From Hyphomicrobium_A sp963724945 (lineage in GTDB: Bacteria > Pseudomonadota > Alphaproteobacteria > Rhizobiales > Hyphomicrobiaceae): 64,000 nt of DNA. This document shows, piece by piece, positions 28,227 through 36,510 of this stretch; the stretch's first letter is position 1, and each line of letters opens with the position of its first letter. The notes under the pieces were generated by a model. It made no database searches and had not been told where the DNA came from. It was given only the letters and a program-made list of their open reading frames with translations. A program made the translations under genes and the position numbers. The stretch spans positions 372,001-436,000 of the forward strand of contig CAVRWL010000002.1 in the NCBI GenBank assembly GCA_963724945.1. Direction: 5' to 3'.

Positions 28227-28649
28227 CTACCAGTGGAACTTGGTCGTCTTCGTTTTCCAGGGCTTGCACGTCGTGGTGTACGGCGGCTTGTGCGTCGTCG
28301 TGCTTGGTTTGCACGTCGTCGTGGTTGGCTTGTGTGTCGTCGTGGTTGGTTTGCACGTCGTCGTTGCTTTGTGCGTCGTGGTTGGTGGGCACGTCGTCGT
28401 TGCTTTGTGCGTCGTGGTTGGTGGGCACGTCGTCGTTGCTTTGTGCGTCGTGGTTGGTGGGCACGTCGTCGTGGTTGGTGGGGACGTCGTCGTTGTCGTG
28501 ACCGGCGGCGGCGAGGCCGCTGCGTGGGCCGGCGCGATCATGAAGCTGACCAGCGGCTTCGACCACTTGCTCGGTATGATTAGTGCGGTCGCAACGCCGC
28601 CAACAGCGATCTTCAGAATTCGCCTGCGATCATGATTGACTTCGCTCAT
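28227..28649 (-). CDS. Secreted Thr/Cys/Pro repeat protein with twin-arginine-type signal; candidate substrate of the adjacent kinase/GT
   Basis: 140 residues from ATG 28649. The signal has RRRILK followed by a hydrophobic stretch, like a Tat signal, then SKWSKPLVSFMIAPAHA with a possible cleavage after AHA (residue 43). The remaining 97 residues contain 44 Thr, six Cys and six His. Three perfect copies of TTTCPPTTTHKA are followed by degenerate copies with KP in place of PP or KA, and the tail ends FHW. Cys spacing is 12, 12, 12, 14 and 15 residues. No known fold is evident. It is first in an operon with the kinase/GT gene. Dense Thr suggests O-modification; Cys/His alternation could bind metal or form crosslinks. 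Both are inference. Confidence 0.7.
   Translation of the reverse strand: MSEVNHDRRRILKIAVGGVATALIIPSKWSKPLVSFMIAPAHAAASPPPVTTTTTSPPTTTTCPPTTTHKATTTCPPTTTHKATTTCPPTTTHKATTTCKPTTTTHKPTTTTCKPSTTTHKPPYTTTCKPWKTKTTKFHW
28353..28460 (-). repeat. Three perfect 36-bp tandem repeats inside the repeat-protein gene
   Basis: Units 28353-28388, 28389-28424 and 28425-28460 are identical and contiguous. Each encodes twelve residues on the minus strand. Degenerate copies flank them on both sides (roughly 28250-28352 and 28461-28497). Perfect identity at synonymous sites points to recent expansion by slippage or unequal crossover, so repeat number may vary between strains. Confidence 0.95.
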
Positions 28650-29218
28650 ACTGGTACGCGCCCCCACGCCACACCGACTTTTGCTACTGCGGTTCAATCC
28701 ACCGGATACCCACAGGTTTTGCATAACATTCTCCGGTGGGAGACAGTGTTGTCGGCGGGGCACAGGGGGACCCGAATTGTTAGCATTAAGGCGGGGGATC
28801 CCGTCTTGAGCGCCGAGAAAGGGGAGCCGGACCGCGCTGCTTCCCCTCGCCGCTCAGCCCGAACCGGATCAGCACCGTCGCGAGGGTGATGCTTTGGTGT
28901 GGCTGGCTTCAGCTTCCCGGTGGTTCGGGCTTTCGCCGACAAGCACCTCTATAGGACCCAGATTGCCTCGGTTGAAGGCTGCCGCCCTTTTGGCAGCTAC
29001 CAATAGGTTGTTGCCTGTGTGGAAAGCGGGGAACGAATCAGAGTAGCAACTCGCGTTGAAACGGACGTCCCGTTATTCGTTTTTGGGGGCGCGGACGCGT
29101 CGCGTCGTTCGCCCGCGATGCCCGATAAGGGCGTTCTTGTACGGCTCTTCTAGTCTCGTTGCGTCGCGTTTGCGTTGAGTTCCTCGTCCTTTGCAAACTC
29201 GCTAGGTCAGGACCACAA
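28650..29218. other. Intergenic region, start of a lower-GC stretch
   Basis: About 570 bases between the divergent repeat-protein and DUF3472-like genes. A GTGGGGGCG stretch sits about 15 bases before the repeat-protein ATG and may act as a weak ribosome binding site. Short open frames here have no recognisable features. From about 28960 the composition becomes less GC-rich than the flanking genes. No convincing promoter hexamers were found on either strand. Confidence 0.4.
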
Positions 29219-30271
29219 ATGCGTGACGAAGCTAGTGATGCTGGTCTGTGGCCGGCTCCCGGGCTGACGTACGGGCATGTGCATGTGCTCGCTGCGCTCC
29301 GTCGACGACCGACGATCGCTCATGGGCTGTTGGCGCACATGACGGCGCTATCGCTGCTCGGCGGCTTGGCGCTAGCCTCCGTGGGAGCGATCCGTTGGGG
29401 TTGGATCTCCGCACAGGGTGGCGTGCGTGCGCCAGCGCAAACCGCCGCCAACAACGCCGGTGCCAAGCCGGCGACAAATATCGCGGCAACGCTGGTGCAG
29501 CCGACGGGGACGTACACCGATTGGTATTTCCCTGCTGTAGCAAGCGGGTACAAGAATCTAGAATGGGATCTTACGGTCAATAGAGATCCTTCACCCGGAC
29601 ATTACTTCTACTCAACACAGTTCTGGTTCAACAAAGACGATGGCTCTGTAGATCCAGCAGGCGGCTATTTCGGTCTTCAAACGCGCGGGTCCAATCCGCA
29701 AGGTAAGATTGCTATTTTTTCGATATGGGATGCGACCGACTCAAACGGGCCAGAAGTGTCAATTCCATTCGGTGGCGAGGGCGAGGGTCGGAGTGTTCGG
29801 ATCACATATCCGTGGGTTGCCGGACGAACATATCACTTGCGCATCGCGCCCATAAATGCGGATGGGCAGTGGTGGGGCGCGTGGATAAAAGACACAACGA
29901 CAGGGGTTCAATCATTCGTTGGCCAGATTAAACCAGCGATGGCGCGAACGCAGCTCCACGGTACTCCTGTCTCATTTTCTGAAAACTATGTTGTGACTGC
30001 TAATACTTGCAGCGCATTGGAGTTCTCAGATGCTTCCTTTGCCAACGTCGCAATGAACGACCGGACTGTGGTGTCGAGCCGTCATCGCAACCACCTTGCC
30101 GATCCGGTAAATTGTTTCGGATCATACGCTGTTGATGCAATAAATGGCGCTCGGCAACAAATGGGCAATTTCGGAAGTTCACCTCCGAGTGTGTCTCAAA
30201 CTGCAACTTCAAATCCGACGTCAATTATTCAATCATGTCTGTTCAACGGCCAGGCAATCAATCCTGGTCCG
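29219..30271 (+). CDS. Exported DUF3472-like protein, 3' end fused to an IS remnant
   Basis: Start ATG 29219 (GGTCAGGA upstream; ATG 29339 is an alternative). A hydrophobic segment (MTALSLLGGLALASVGAI) acts as signal or anchor. Then the aromatic-rich beta domain GTYTDWYFPAVASGYKNLEW, SPGHYFYSTQFWF, GYFGLQTRG and IFSIWDA matches my memory of DUF3472, a secreted carbohydrate-surface-like domain; assignment is moderate. Three Cys lie in the C-terminal half. The reading frame continues without a stop into an IS3 OrfA fragment near 30272, so the true C-terminus may be lost. Codon use is visibly more AT-rich than the neighbours, which suggests horizontal acquisition. Confidence 0.55.
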
Positions 30272-30479
30272 GGACGACCAACGGCGGAGCTCTGCCGGCA
30301 TCACGGGATCAGCCGCACGACGTTCTACAAGTGGAAAGCTCAAGTACGGCAGGATGGGCATGTCTCGCGCCAAGCGTCTGAAGGCGCTCAAGGAGGAGAA
30401 CCGTCATCTCAAGAAGCGTCTGGGCGAGAAGGTGATGGATAATTCCACCTCAAAGGAGATGCTGACAAAAAACTTCTGA
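30272..30479 (+). mobile_element. IS3-family transposase OrfA remnant (5'-truncated, frameshifted)
   Basis: Translation gives GRPTAELCRHHGISRTTFYKW, the helix-turn-helix of IS3-family OrfA, then, after a frame break near 30340, RMGMSRAKRLKALKEENRHL and EKVMDNSTSKEML, the usual leucine-zipper tail, ending at TGA 30477-30479. The first roughly 20 codons of OrfA are missing and no OrfB follows. It is a dead fragment, and its junction with the upstream gene marks an old insertion or deletion event. Confidence 0.8.
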
Positions 30480-30914
30480 CCCCAGAGCATGGAGAACCGC
30501 CGTGAGCTGGGCGATCGCCCATTCGTCTACGTTCCCGCAGTCGCCGCTCTTGATTCCGAACTATCTGATCCGAGCGAGGGTGGCAACGCCCATCCAAATG
30601 CTTCTCAACAGATAGCGCCGCTTCTCAACAGATCAACAATATCTTGAAAATTAAATAACTTAGCTCGATGCCGAGCACATTGCGGTCGAGCACGCCTTTC
30701 GCCAGCAACTCTTGCGGGGAATGCAGCAACCTCCGTTCCGCCGTAGCGGCAACGCGGTGCGCGCTTGAGGTGTTCCCCACGGAACAGATGCGGCTGCGTA
30801 GCGTTGTTAAGAATAAACCAATGCCCATTTCGACTTTCGAATAAGGCAGAAACCGGCTTGATTGTGGCAATCTCAACTCCCACGTCGATAGCCGCTAGAA
30901 TTGAGTAATGCGTC
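30480..30914. other. Non-coding, lower-GC remnant region downstream of the IS fragment
   Basis: About 435 bases without a convincing gene. A 14-base direct repeat, GCTTCTCAACAGAT, occurs at 30600-30613 and 30620-30633. Short open frames on both strands lack family signatures. The AT content is raised around 30630-30660. It is probably debris of the mobile element, followed by the leader of the Crp/Fnr gene. Confidence 0.45.
30600..30633. repeat. 14-base direct repeat with 20-base period
   Basis: GCTTCTCAACAGAT is repeated exactly at 30600 and 30620. It lies in the non-coding debris next to the IS3 OrfA remnant. It could be a transposon end or slippage product; nothing further supports a function. 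Confidence 0.7.
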
Positions 30915-31601
30915 ATGCTTGCTGTTTCACGCTCCGAGATTGACGAGCCGCTGCCTGTCGCGGCCCGGGCCGACCCGTGCGAACACCGCGCCGCCTCCTT
31001 CGATGATGCGCCGGTGCGTGCACTCGGGCGCGGCGAGATCCTGTTCCAGACAGGCGACACGCGCTCGCGCATCTACCGGGTCGAGCGCGGCGCGTTGTGC
31101 CATTATTTCCGTTGGGACGACGGGCGTCACGAGATCATCGAGTTCGCGTTCCCTGGCGACATCGTCGGCTTCGGTCACCTTGAGGGTCACGTGAGCACGG
31201 CACAGGCGATTGCCGAAACGATTGTGAGCTTCGTCTCACCGGAGGAGTTCGAGCGCGCCGCCGCGACCGACGGACAGCTCGCCTCGCGCCTGGCAGCTGC
31301 TGCCGACCGCGAGTTCGACTATCTGCGCCTCCAGGCCGTCGACAGCGGCCGCGGCAAGCCCGTCGAGCGCCTCGCATCATTCCTTACCGCCCTGTCGCAC
31401 TTGAGTGCGGATGAAGGCCGCGACCCGGCCCTCGTCACCGACGAGATCTCATCGGGATTCGTCGCCGAGCATCTCGACATGACGCTCGAGGCTCTCGCCC
31501 GGGCCCTGCGCGAGCTGGAGCGCCGCGGGATGGTGCGCACAACGGCCGGCGGCCTGCGCATCGCCGACACCGACGCTTTGGAAAAGCTGGCCGGCGCCTG
31601 A
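30915..31601 (+). CDS. Crp/Fnr-family transcriptional regulator
   Basis: 228 residues. The N-terminal cyclic-nucleotide-binding-like beta barrel includes GRGEILFQTGDTRSRIYRVE and IIEFAFPGDIVGFGHLEGHV. The C-terminal winged helix includes FVAEHLDMTLEALARALREL, as the recognition helix region. Four Fnr-type N-terminal cysteines are absent (only one Cys before the barrel), so oxygen sensing by an iron-sulfur cluster is unlikely; it resembles FixK-like regulators. It converges on the RND permease gene with 14 bases between stops. Its targets are unknown. Confidence 0.85.
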   Translation: MLAVSRSEIDEPLPVAARADPCEHRAASFDDAPVRALGRGEILFQTGDTRSRIYRVERGALCHYFRWDDGRHEIIEFAFPGDIVGFGHLEGHVSTAQAIAETIVSFVSPEEFERAAATDGQLASRLAAAADREFDYLRLQAVDSGRGKPVERLASFLTALSHLSADEGRDPALVTDEISSGFVAEHLDMTLEALARALRELERRGMVRTTAGGLRIADTDALEKLAGA

Positions 31602-31615
31602 CCGGCCGGGCGGCG

Positions 31616-34600
31616 CTAGCCTTTCTGCGCTGCAGGCAGCGGACGGCCATCATCGCGCAGCACGATATAGATCGCCGGGATGATGAGCACCGTCAGCAGC
31701 GTTGATGAGGCGAGCCCGAACAGCAGCGAGATGGCGAGACCCTGAAAGATCGGATCGGCTAAGATGACGGCCGCCCCGATCATGGCCGCGAGCGCCGTCA
31801 GCAGGATGGGCTTGAAGCGGATGGACCCGGCCTCGAGCAACACCGTGCGCAGGGATTCACCGCTCGCGCGCCGATTGCGAATGAAATCGACGAGCAGGAT
31901 CGAGTTGCGCACGATGATGCCGGCAAGCGCGATGAAGCCGATCATCGATGTGGCCGTAAAGGCCGCGCCGAAGAGCCAATGCCCCAGCATGATGCCAATC
32001 AGCGTCAGCGGCACCGGCGTCAGGATGACGAGCGGAAGCGTGAACGAGCGGAACTGTGCCACCACCAGCACGTAGATGCCCAGAAGCGCCACGGCGAAGG
32101 CCGCGCCCATGTCGCGGAAGGTGACGTATGTGACCTCCCATTCGCCGTCCCAGAGCAGAACGGGCTTCGCTTCGCTCAAAGGCTGCCCGTGCAGGCTGAT
32201 CTCAGGCTTGGGCAGCTTGCCCCAGTCGTGCTTGTTGATGAGGTTGGCGACGGCCAGCATGCCGTAAATCGGCGCCTCGTACTGGCCCGCGAGCTCGCCC
32301 ATCACCATCTCGGCAGCTCGCCCGTTGTGGCGGAATATGGGATAGGACGCCTTCTCGCGCGCAATGTGCACCACGTCGCCGAGCTCCACGATGTCGCGGC
32401 CGCCCGGCAGCGCGTTGGCGGGCACCGGCGTCGACAGCGTTTGTTCGTCGAGGGCGAGGTCCTTCTTGGGCAGCTGCACCGCGATCTCTACGGGATAACG
32501 GCCGCCGCCCTTGTGGGAGTAGCCGACCGGTGTGCCGCCGAGGTAGGCGGCGATGGTGTCGTAGACGTCCTGCTCCTGGACCTTGTGGAACTCGAGGTTG
32601 TCCTGGTCGATCTTGAAGCGCAGCCGCGGCGCCTGCTCGCGGAAGCTCACGTCGTCGTCAACGATGAATGGCACGGCGCGGAAGATGGCGCGCACCTGCC
32701 GCGCGATCTCGCGGCGCTCATCGGCATCCTTGCCGTAGATCTCGGCAAGAAGCGTGGCGATGACGGGTGGCCCGGGCGGAACCTCGACGACCTTCAAGGT
32801 CGTGCCTTCGGGTGACGGCAGCCCCCTGAGACGCTTGCGCACGTCGAGCGCGATCTCATGGCTCGCGCGGTGGCGCTCGCCCTTGGGGGCGAGATTGATC
32901 TGCAGGTCGCCCTGCTGCGGCTCGTCGCGCAGGTAGTAATGGCGCACCAGGCCGTTGAAGTTGAAGGGGGCGGCGGTGCCGGCGTAGGCCTGGATCGAGG
33001 ACATCTCGGGGAGATCGGCAAGGCGGTGCGCCGCGGCGGAGAGCACACGGTCGGTCTCCTCCAGGCTCGCGCCCTTCGGCAGATCGACGACGACCTGCAA
33101 CTCCGACTTGTCGTCGAAGGGCAAGAGCTTCACCGTGACCGACTTGGTCGCAAAGAGCCCGAGCGACAGAAGCGTGGCGACGCCAACCAGGATCAGGAAT
33201 GTCAGCGCGGTCTTGCGCGAGGCGATGATTGGGCGCGCCGCTGCGGCATAGGCGCGCCCGAGCCAACCGCCTTGCGGCGCCTCGGTATCGTGCCCGCCGC
33301 TCTTGCCGCCGAAGCGCAGCATCAGCCACGGCGTCACGATGACCGCGACGAAGAACGACAGGATCATCGCCGCCGACGCATTGGCGGGGATGGGGCTCAT
33401 GTAGGGGCCCATGAGGCCCGACACGAACAGCATCGGCAGCAGTGCCGCCACGACGGTGAGCGTGGCAAAGATGGTCGGATTGCCCACCTCGGCCACGGCA
33501 GCGATGGCCGCGTCGACGCGGCTGCGCCCATCATGCATGGACCAGTGACGCGCGATATTCTCGATGACGACGATGGCGTCGTCCACCAGGATGCCGATGG
33601 AGAAAATGAGCGCGAACAGGCTCACACGGTTGATGGTGTAGCCGAGCAGCCAGGAGGCGAATAGCGTCAAGAGGATTGTCGTGGGGATCACGACGAGGAC
33701 AACCCCACCCTCGCGCCAGCCGATGGCCAGGCCGACGAGCAGCACGATCGACAGCGTCGCAAGCCCGAGGTGGAACAAGAGCTCATTCGCCTTGTCGTTG
33801 GCGGTCTCGCCGTAGTTGCGCGTCACGAGCACGTCGACGTCGTCGGGAAGAAGCGTGCCTTTGAGCTCGGTGAGGCGATCGATGATCTGCTGGGAGACGA
33901 CCACGGCATTGGCGCCGGCGCGTTTGGCGAGCGCGAGGGTAACGGTAGGCGTCCGCTTGAGCGTTCCGTCCTTCGCCTTCGTGAAGTTCCACGCCTGGCT
34001 CTCGAGCGGCTTGGCGCCGACGACGACGTTGGCCACGTCGCGCACATAGACGGGGCGGCCGTCACGCGCGGTGAGCAGCAGCAGCCCCACGTCGGGTATG
34101 CCTTGCAGCGTCTGACCCGCAGCCACGGCCAGGCTCTTGTTCTTCTCGCGTATGCGGCCAGCCAGGAACTCGCGGTTGGCTTGCCGCACTTTGTTCACGA
34201 GCTGCGTCAGCGTGATGCCGTAGAGCGATAGCTTCTCTGGGATCGGCTCCACGCGGATCTGGTCGGGGCGTCCGCCGACGATGTAGGAGAGCCCGATGTT
34301 GTCGATCTTGGTGAGCTCCACCTGCAGGTTCTGGGCCATCTGGTAGAGCGCGTTGTCCTGGTAGCGATCGACGCCGGGCTTGGGCGCCAGCGTCAGCGTC
34401 ACGATCGCCACGTCGTCGATGCCGCGCCCGACGATCAGCGGCTCGGGGATGCCGAGCGGGATGCGATCCAAGTTGGCGCGCACCTTCTCGTGCACGCGCA
34501 TGACGGCGGCGTCCTCCGGCGTTCCGACGAAAAAGCGCGCGGTGACGACGACGCGATCGTCTTGCGTGTTGGAGTAGACGTGCTCGACGCCGTTGATGCC

Positions 34601-34843
34601 CTTGACGATGGTCTCCAACGGCTCGGTCACGAGCTTGACCGCGTCCTCGGCCTTGAGGCCGTCGGCGTTGACGAAGATGTCGACCATGGGCACGGAGATC
34701 TGCGGCTCCTCCTCGCGGGGAAGCGAGATGAGTGCGATCAGCCCGAGCGCCAGGCCGCCGAGCAGGAAGAGCGGCGTCAGTGGCGACTGGATAAAGGCGC
34801 GCGTGAGGGCGCCGGAGACGCCGAGACGTGGTCCCTGCGTCAT
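31616..34843 (-). CDS. RND-family efflux permease (AcrB-type)
   Basis: 1075 residues with the RND layout: an N-terminal transmembrane helix (SPLTPLFLLGGLALGLIALI), two large periplasmic loops and two blocks of membrane helices. The proton-relay aspartates are visible in FSIGILVDDAIVVIENIARH. It exports compounds across the envelope using the proton gradient. The start ATG 34843 overlaps the adaptor stop by 4 bases (ATGA), so the two are coupled. An outer-membrane factor gene is not adjacent. Sequence similarity to the multidrug (HAE-1) group is greater than to metal pumps, but the substrate cannot be fixed. Confidence 0.9.
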   Translation of the reverse strand: MTQGPRLGVSGALTRAFIQSPLTPLFLLGGLALGLIALISLPREEEPQISVPMVDIFVNADGLKAEDAVKLVTEPLETIVKGINGVEHVYSNTQDDRVVVTARFFVGTPEDAAVMRVHEKVRANLDRIPLGIPEPLIVGRGIDDVAIVTLTLAPKPGVDRYQDNALYQMAQNLQVELTKIDNIGLSYIVGGRPDQIRVEPIPEKLSLYGITLTQLVNKVRQANREFLAGRIREKNKSLAVAAGQTLQGIPDVGLLLLTARDGRPVYVRDVANVVVGAKPLESQAWNFTKAKDGTLKRTPTVTLALAKRAGANAVVVSQQIIDRLTELKGTLLPDDVDVLVTRNYGETANDKANELLFHLGLATLSIVLLVGLAIGWREGGVVLVVIPTTILLTLFASWLLGYTINRVSLFALIFSIGILVDDAIVVIENIARHWSMHDGRSRVDAAIAAVAEVGNPTIFATLTVVAALLPMLFVSGLMGPYMSPIPANASAAMILSFFVAVIVTPWLMLRFGGKSGGHDTEAPQGGWLGRAYAAAARPIIASRKTALTFLILVGVATLLSLGLFATKSVTVKLLPFDDKSELQVVVDLPKGASLEETDRVLSAAAHRLADLPEMSSIQAYAGTAAPFNFNGLVRHYYLRDEPQQGDLQINLAPKGERHRASHEIALDVRKRLRGLPSPEGTTLKVVEVPPGPPVIATLLAEIYGKDADERREIARQVRAIFRAVPFIVDDDVSFREQAPRLRFKIDQDNLEFHKVQEQDVYDTIAAYLGGTPVGYSHKGGGRYPVEIAVQLPKKDLALDEQTLSTPVPANALPGGRDIVELGDVVHIAREKASYPIFRHNGRAAEMVMGELAGQYEAPIYGMLAVANLINKHDWGKLPKPEISLHGQPLSEAKPVLLWDGEWEVTYVTFRDMGAAFAVALLGIYVLVVAQFRSFTLPLVILTPVPLTLIGIMLGHWLFGAAFTATSMIGFIALAGIIVRNSILLVDFIRNRRASGESLRTVLLEAGSIRFKPILLTALAAMIGAAVILADPIFQGLAISLLFGLASSTLLTVLIIPAIYIVLRDDGRPLPAAQKG

Positions 34844-35868
34844 GGCTGCACCAGCCTGTCGCCGGCGCTGACGCCCGCCAGGATCTCAACCTCAGCTGGA
34901 CCGCCTGTATTCTTGGTGTCCTGGCCGGTCTGCACGACGACGTCGGCGGTGCTGCCGTCCTTGCGTTTCAGCCGCACGTAGTCGAGCCCGAAGCGTTTGA
35001 ACACATAGGAGCGGGGCACGAGGAATGTCTGGCGCTTGCCGGCCGAGATCCACACCAGCACGCGCTCGCCCACGAAGTAGCTGCCGAGGCCGGGGGCCTC
35101 GGCGTCGGCCAGAACCCGGCCGCCCTCGAGCTCGGGGTAGACTTGGACGATGCGGCCCTCTGCGAGCGGCTTCTCGTCGGAGCCAAGGCCGCGTGCGCCG
35201 AGGCGGATCGTGTCGCCGACCTTGATGAAGCGCGCATGCCGCTCAGGCAGAGCGAGGCGCAAGAGGTATTCGTTGGCCGCGATCGTGGCGATGGTTTCGC
35301 CGCCGAGCACGACGCTGCCTTCCGTGACAGGAACGTTGAGCACGCGGCCTGAGGTGGGAGCGAGAACCTCGCCCTCCTCGCTCTCCGTCTCTATGACCGA
35401 GCGGTCAGCGCGCGCCGACTTGAGCTCGTTGACGGCCACGTCGTAGGCCGTCTGCGCCTGGTCGAGGCTCGCCTGCGAGGCAAAGCCCCTCTCCTGCAGC
35501 GTGCGCGCGCGATCGAGTACGGTCTTGGCCGTCTCCAGGCGCGACCCGTCGGCGACGATCCGTGCGTCGAGGGCCTTGATGCGGAGCGCGAGCTTGGGAT
35601 CGACGACGACGGCCAGCACCTGCCCCTGCTTGACCCAGTCGCCGTAGTCAACCTTCAAGGTCACGATCGTGCCTGGCGTCCGCACGCGGGCGAGCGTCAA
35701 ATTCTTGCTGCGCACGGTCGCGTAGACCGACTTGAGATCGTCGATCTGCTGCGGCCGCACCTCGAATGCCGGCGCGGCGCCGGGGGCACCTGCGAACACG
35801 ACCGGTGCGCCAAGGCCGACAACCAAGGCCAGCGAGGCGGCACGAGCCGCGCTGCGCGATATGACCAT
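34840..35868 (-). CDS. RND efflux periplasmic adaptor (membrane fusion protein)
   Basis: 342 residues. Signal peptide (ARAASLALVVGLGAPVVFAG), a barrel/lipoyl half (GTIVTLKVDYGDWVKQGQVL) and its partner half (VLAPTSGRVLNVPVTEGSVV), with an alpha-helical hairpin between them. It joins the permease to an outer-membrane channel. The start is ATG 35868, 77 bases from the divergent ArsR-type gene, which suggests the regulator controls this operon from the shared region. Confidence 0.9.
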   Translation of the reverse strand: MVISRSAARAASLALVVGLGAPVVFAGAPGAAPAFEVRPQQIDDLKSVYATVRSKNLTLARVRTPGTIVTLKVDYGDWVKQGQVLAVVVDPKLALRIKALDARIVADGSRLETAKTVLDRARTLQERGFASQASLDQAQTAYDVAVNELKSARADRSVIETESEEGEVLAPTSGRVLNVPVTEGSVVLGGETIATIAANEYLLRLALPERHARFIKVGDTIRLGARGLGSDEKPLAEGRIVQVYPELEGGRVLADAEAPGLGSYFVGERVLVWISAGKRQTFLVPRSYVFKRFGLDYVRLKRKDGSTADVVVQTGQDTKNTGGPAEVEILAGVSAGDRLVQP

Positions 35869-35909
35869 TACGAGAGCCTCCCTGATTTCTGTTCGCCCGA
35901 CCCGGCCTC

Positions 35910-35938
35910 TTGACTGTTATATAAGCATCATCTAAATT
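35910..35938 (+). promoter_or_regulatory. Predicted sigma-70 promoter of the ArsR-type gene
   Basis: TTGACT (35910-35915), a 17-base spacer and TAAATT (35933-35938) make a good consensus promoter in an AT-rich island within GC-rich DNA. The -10 ends only 7 bases before ATG 35946, so the transcript may be leaderless; no Shine-Dalgarno sequence precedes the ATG. The regulator's operator probably overlaps this site and also controls the divergent RND pair. Confidence 0.55.
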
Positions 35939-35945
35939 AGCAACT

Positions 35946-36272
35946 ATGAATATTCAAGACCTCAAGGCGAGCAGCGCGGAAGCGGAGGAGCTCTTGAAGG
36001 CGCTGGCCAACAGCTATCGCCTGATGATCCTGTGCGAGCTCAAGGATGGCGAGCGGTCGGTGTCGGCGTTGGAGGAGGTCGTTCCGCTCGCGCAGTCGGC
36101 GCTGTCGCAGCATCTCGCCAGATTGCGCGAGGGCGGCCTCGTCACCACGCGGCGCGAGGCGCAGACCATCTACTATTCGCTCAGCGATGCGCGCGTGTCG
36201 CGTCTCATCGATGTCCTCTACGAGCTATTTTGCGTTCCGGTGAAGTCTCGAACCAAAAGGCAATCCCCATGA
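35946..36272 (+). CDS. ArsR-family regulator, SqrR/BigR-like (probable persulfide sensor)
   Basis: 108 residues with a winged-helix fold: LLKALANSYRLMILCELKDG, then AQSALSQHLARLREGGLVTT (recognition helix) and IYYSLSDARVSRLIDVLYEL. Two cysteines, C30 and C96, are 66 residues apart, the same spacing as the C41/C107 pair of SqrR and C42/C108 of BigR, which form a tetrasulfide bridge with reactive sulfur. The metal-binding motif ELCVCDL of classical ArsR is absent. The gene is divergent from the RND pair and coupled to a DUF2892 gene, a frequent partner of BigR. Confidence 0.85.
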   Translation: MNIQDLKASSAEAEELLKALANSYRLMILCELKDGERSVSALEEVVPLAQSALSQHLARLREGGLVTTRREAQTIYYSLSDARVSRLIDVLYELFCVPVKSRTKRQSP

Positions 36273-36469
36273 CGATAGACCGCGCCGTAATGGCATTCGC
36301 AGGCTGCATGATCCTCGTGAGCCTCGCCTTGAGCCAGATCAGCCCGTACTGGCTCCTATTGACCGCATTCGTCGGGCTCAATCTCTTGCAGTCCGCGTTC
36401 ACCGGCTTCTGCCCCGCCGCAATCGTGCTGAAGCGACTGGGCGTCCGACCCGGCCCCGCCTTCGGCTGA
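36269..36469 (+). CDS. DUF2892 small membrane protein
   Basis: 66 residues with two hydrophobic helices (AVMAFAGCMILVSLALS and YWLLLTAFVGLNLLQSAFTG) and the FCPAAIVLKRLGV ending typical of DUF2892. The family is often coded beside rhodanese, sulfide oxidation or BigR genes. The start ATG 36269 overlaps the ArsR stop (ATGA), so translation is coupled. The cysteine in GFCPA is conserved and may be involved in sulfur transfer; this is inference. Confidence 0.85.
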   Translation: MTIDRAVMAFAGCMILVSLALSQISPYWLLLTAFVGLNLLQSAFTGFCPAAIVLKRLGVRPGPAFG

Positions 36470-36510
36470 TCGCCGACAGACCGCTCTCCGCTCAGATCGA
36501 GGAGATCACC

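Noticed and set aside
28353..28460. Possible CRISPR array, since the repeat unit is 36 bases
   Set aside because: The copies are directly adjacent with no spacers and encode a regular protein repeat on the minus strand, with signal peptide and stop in frame.
28218..28583. Plus-strand open frame with repeated RRRCFVRRGWWA-type units
   Set aside because: It is the complement of the tandem repeat of the minus-strand gene. It has no ribosome site and composition typical of a shadow frame.
30409..30597. Minus-strand fragment near the IS remnant as a second transposase
   Set aside because: Arg-rich, no transposase motif, and it overlaps the OrfA tail on the other strand.
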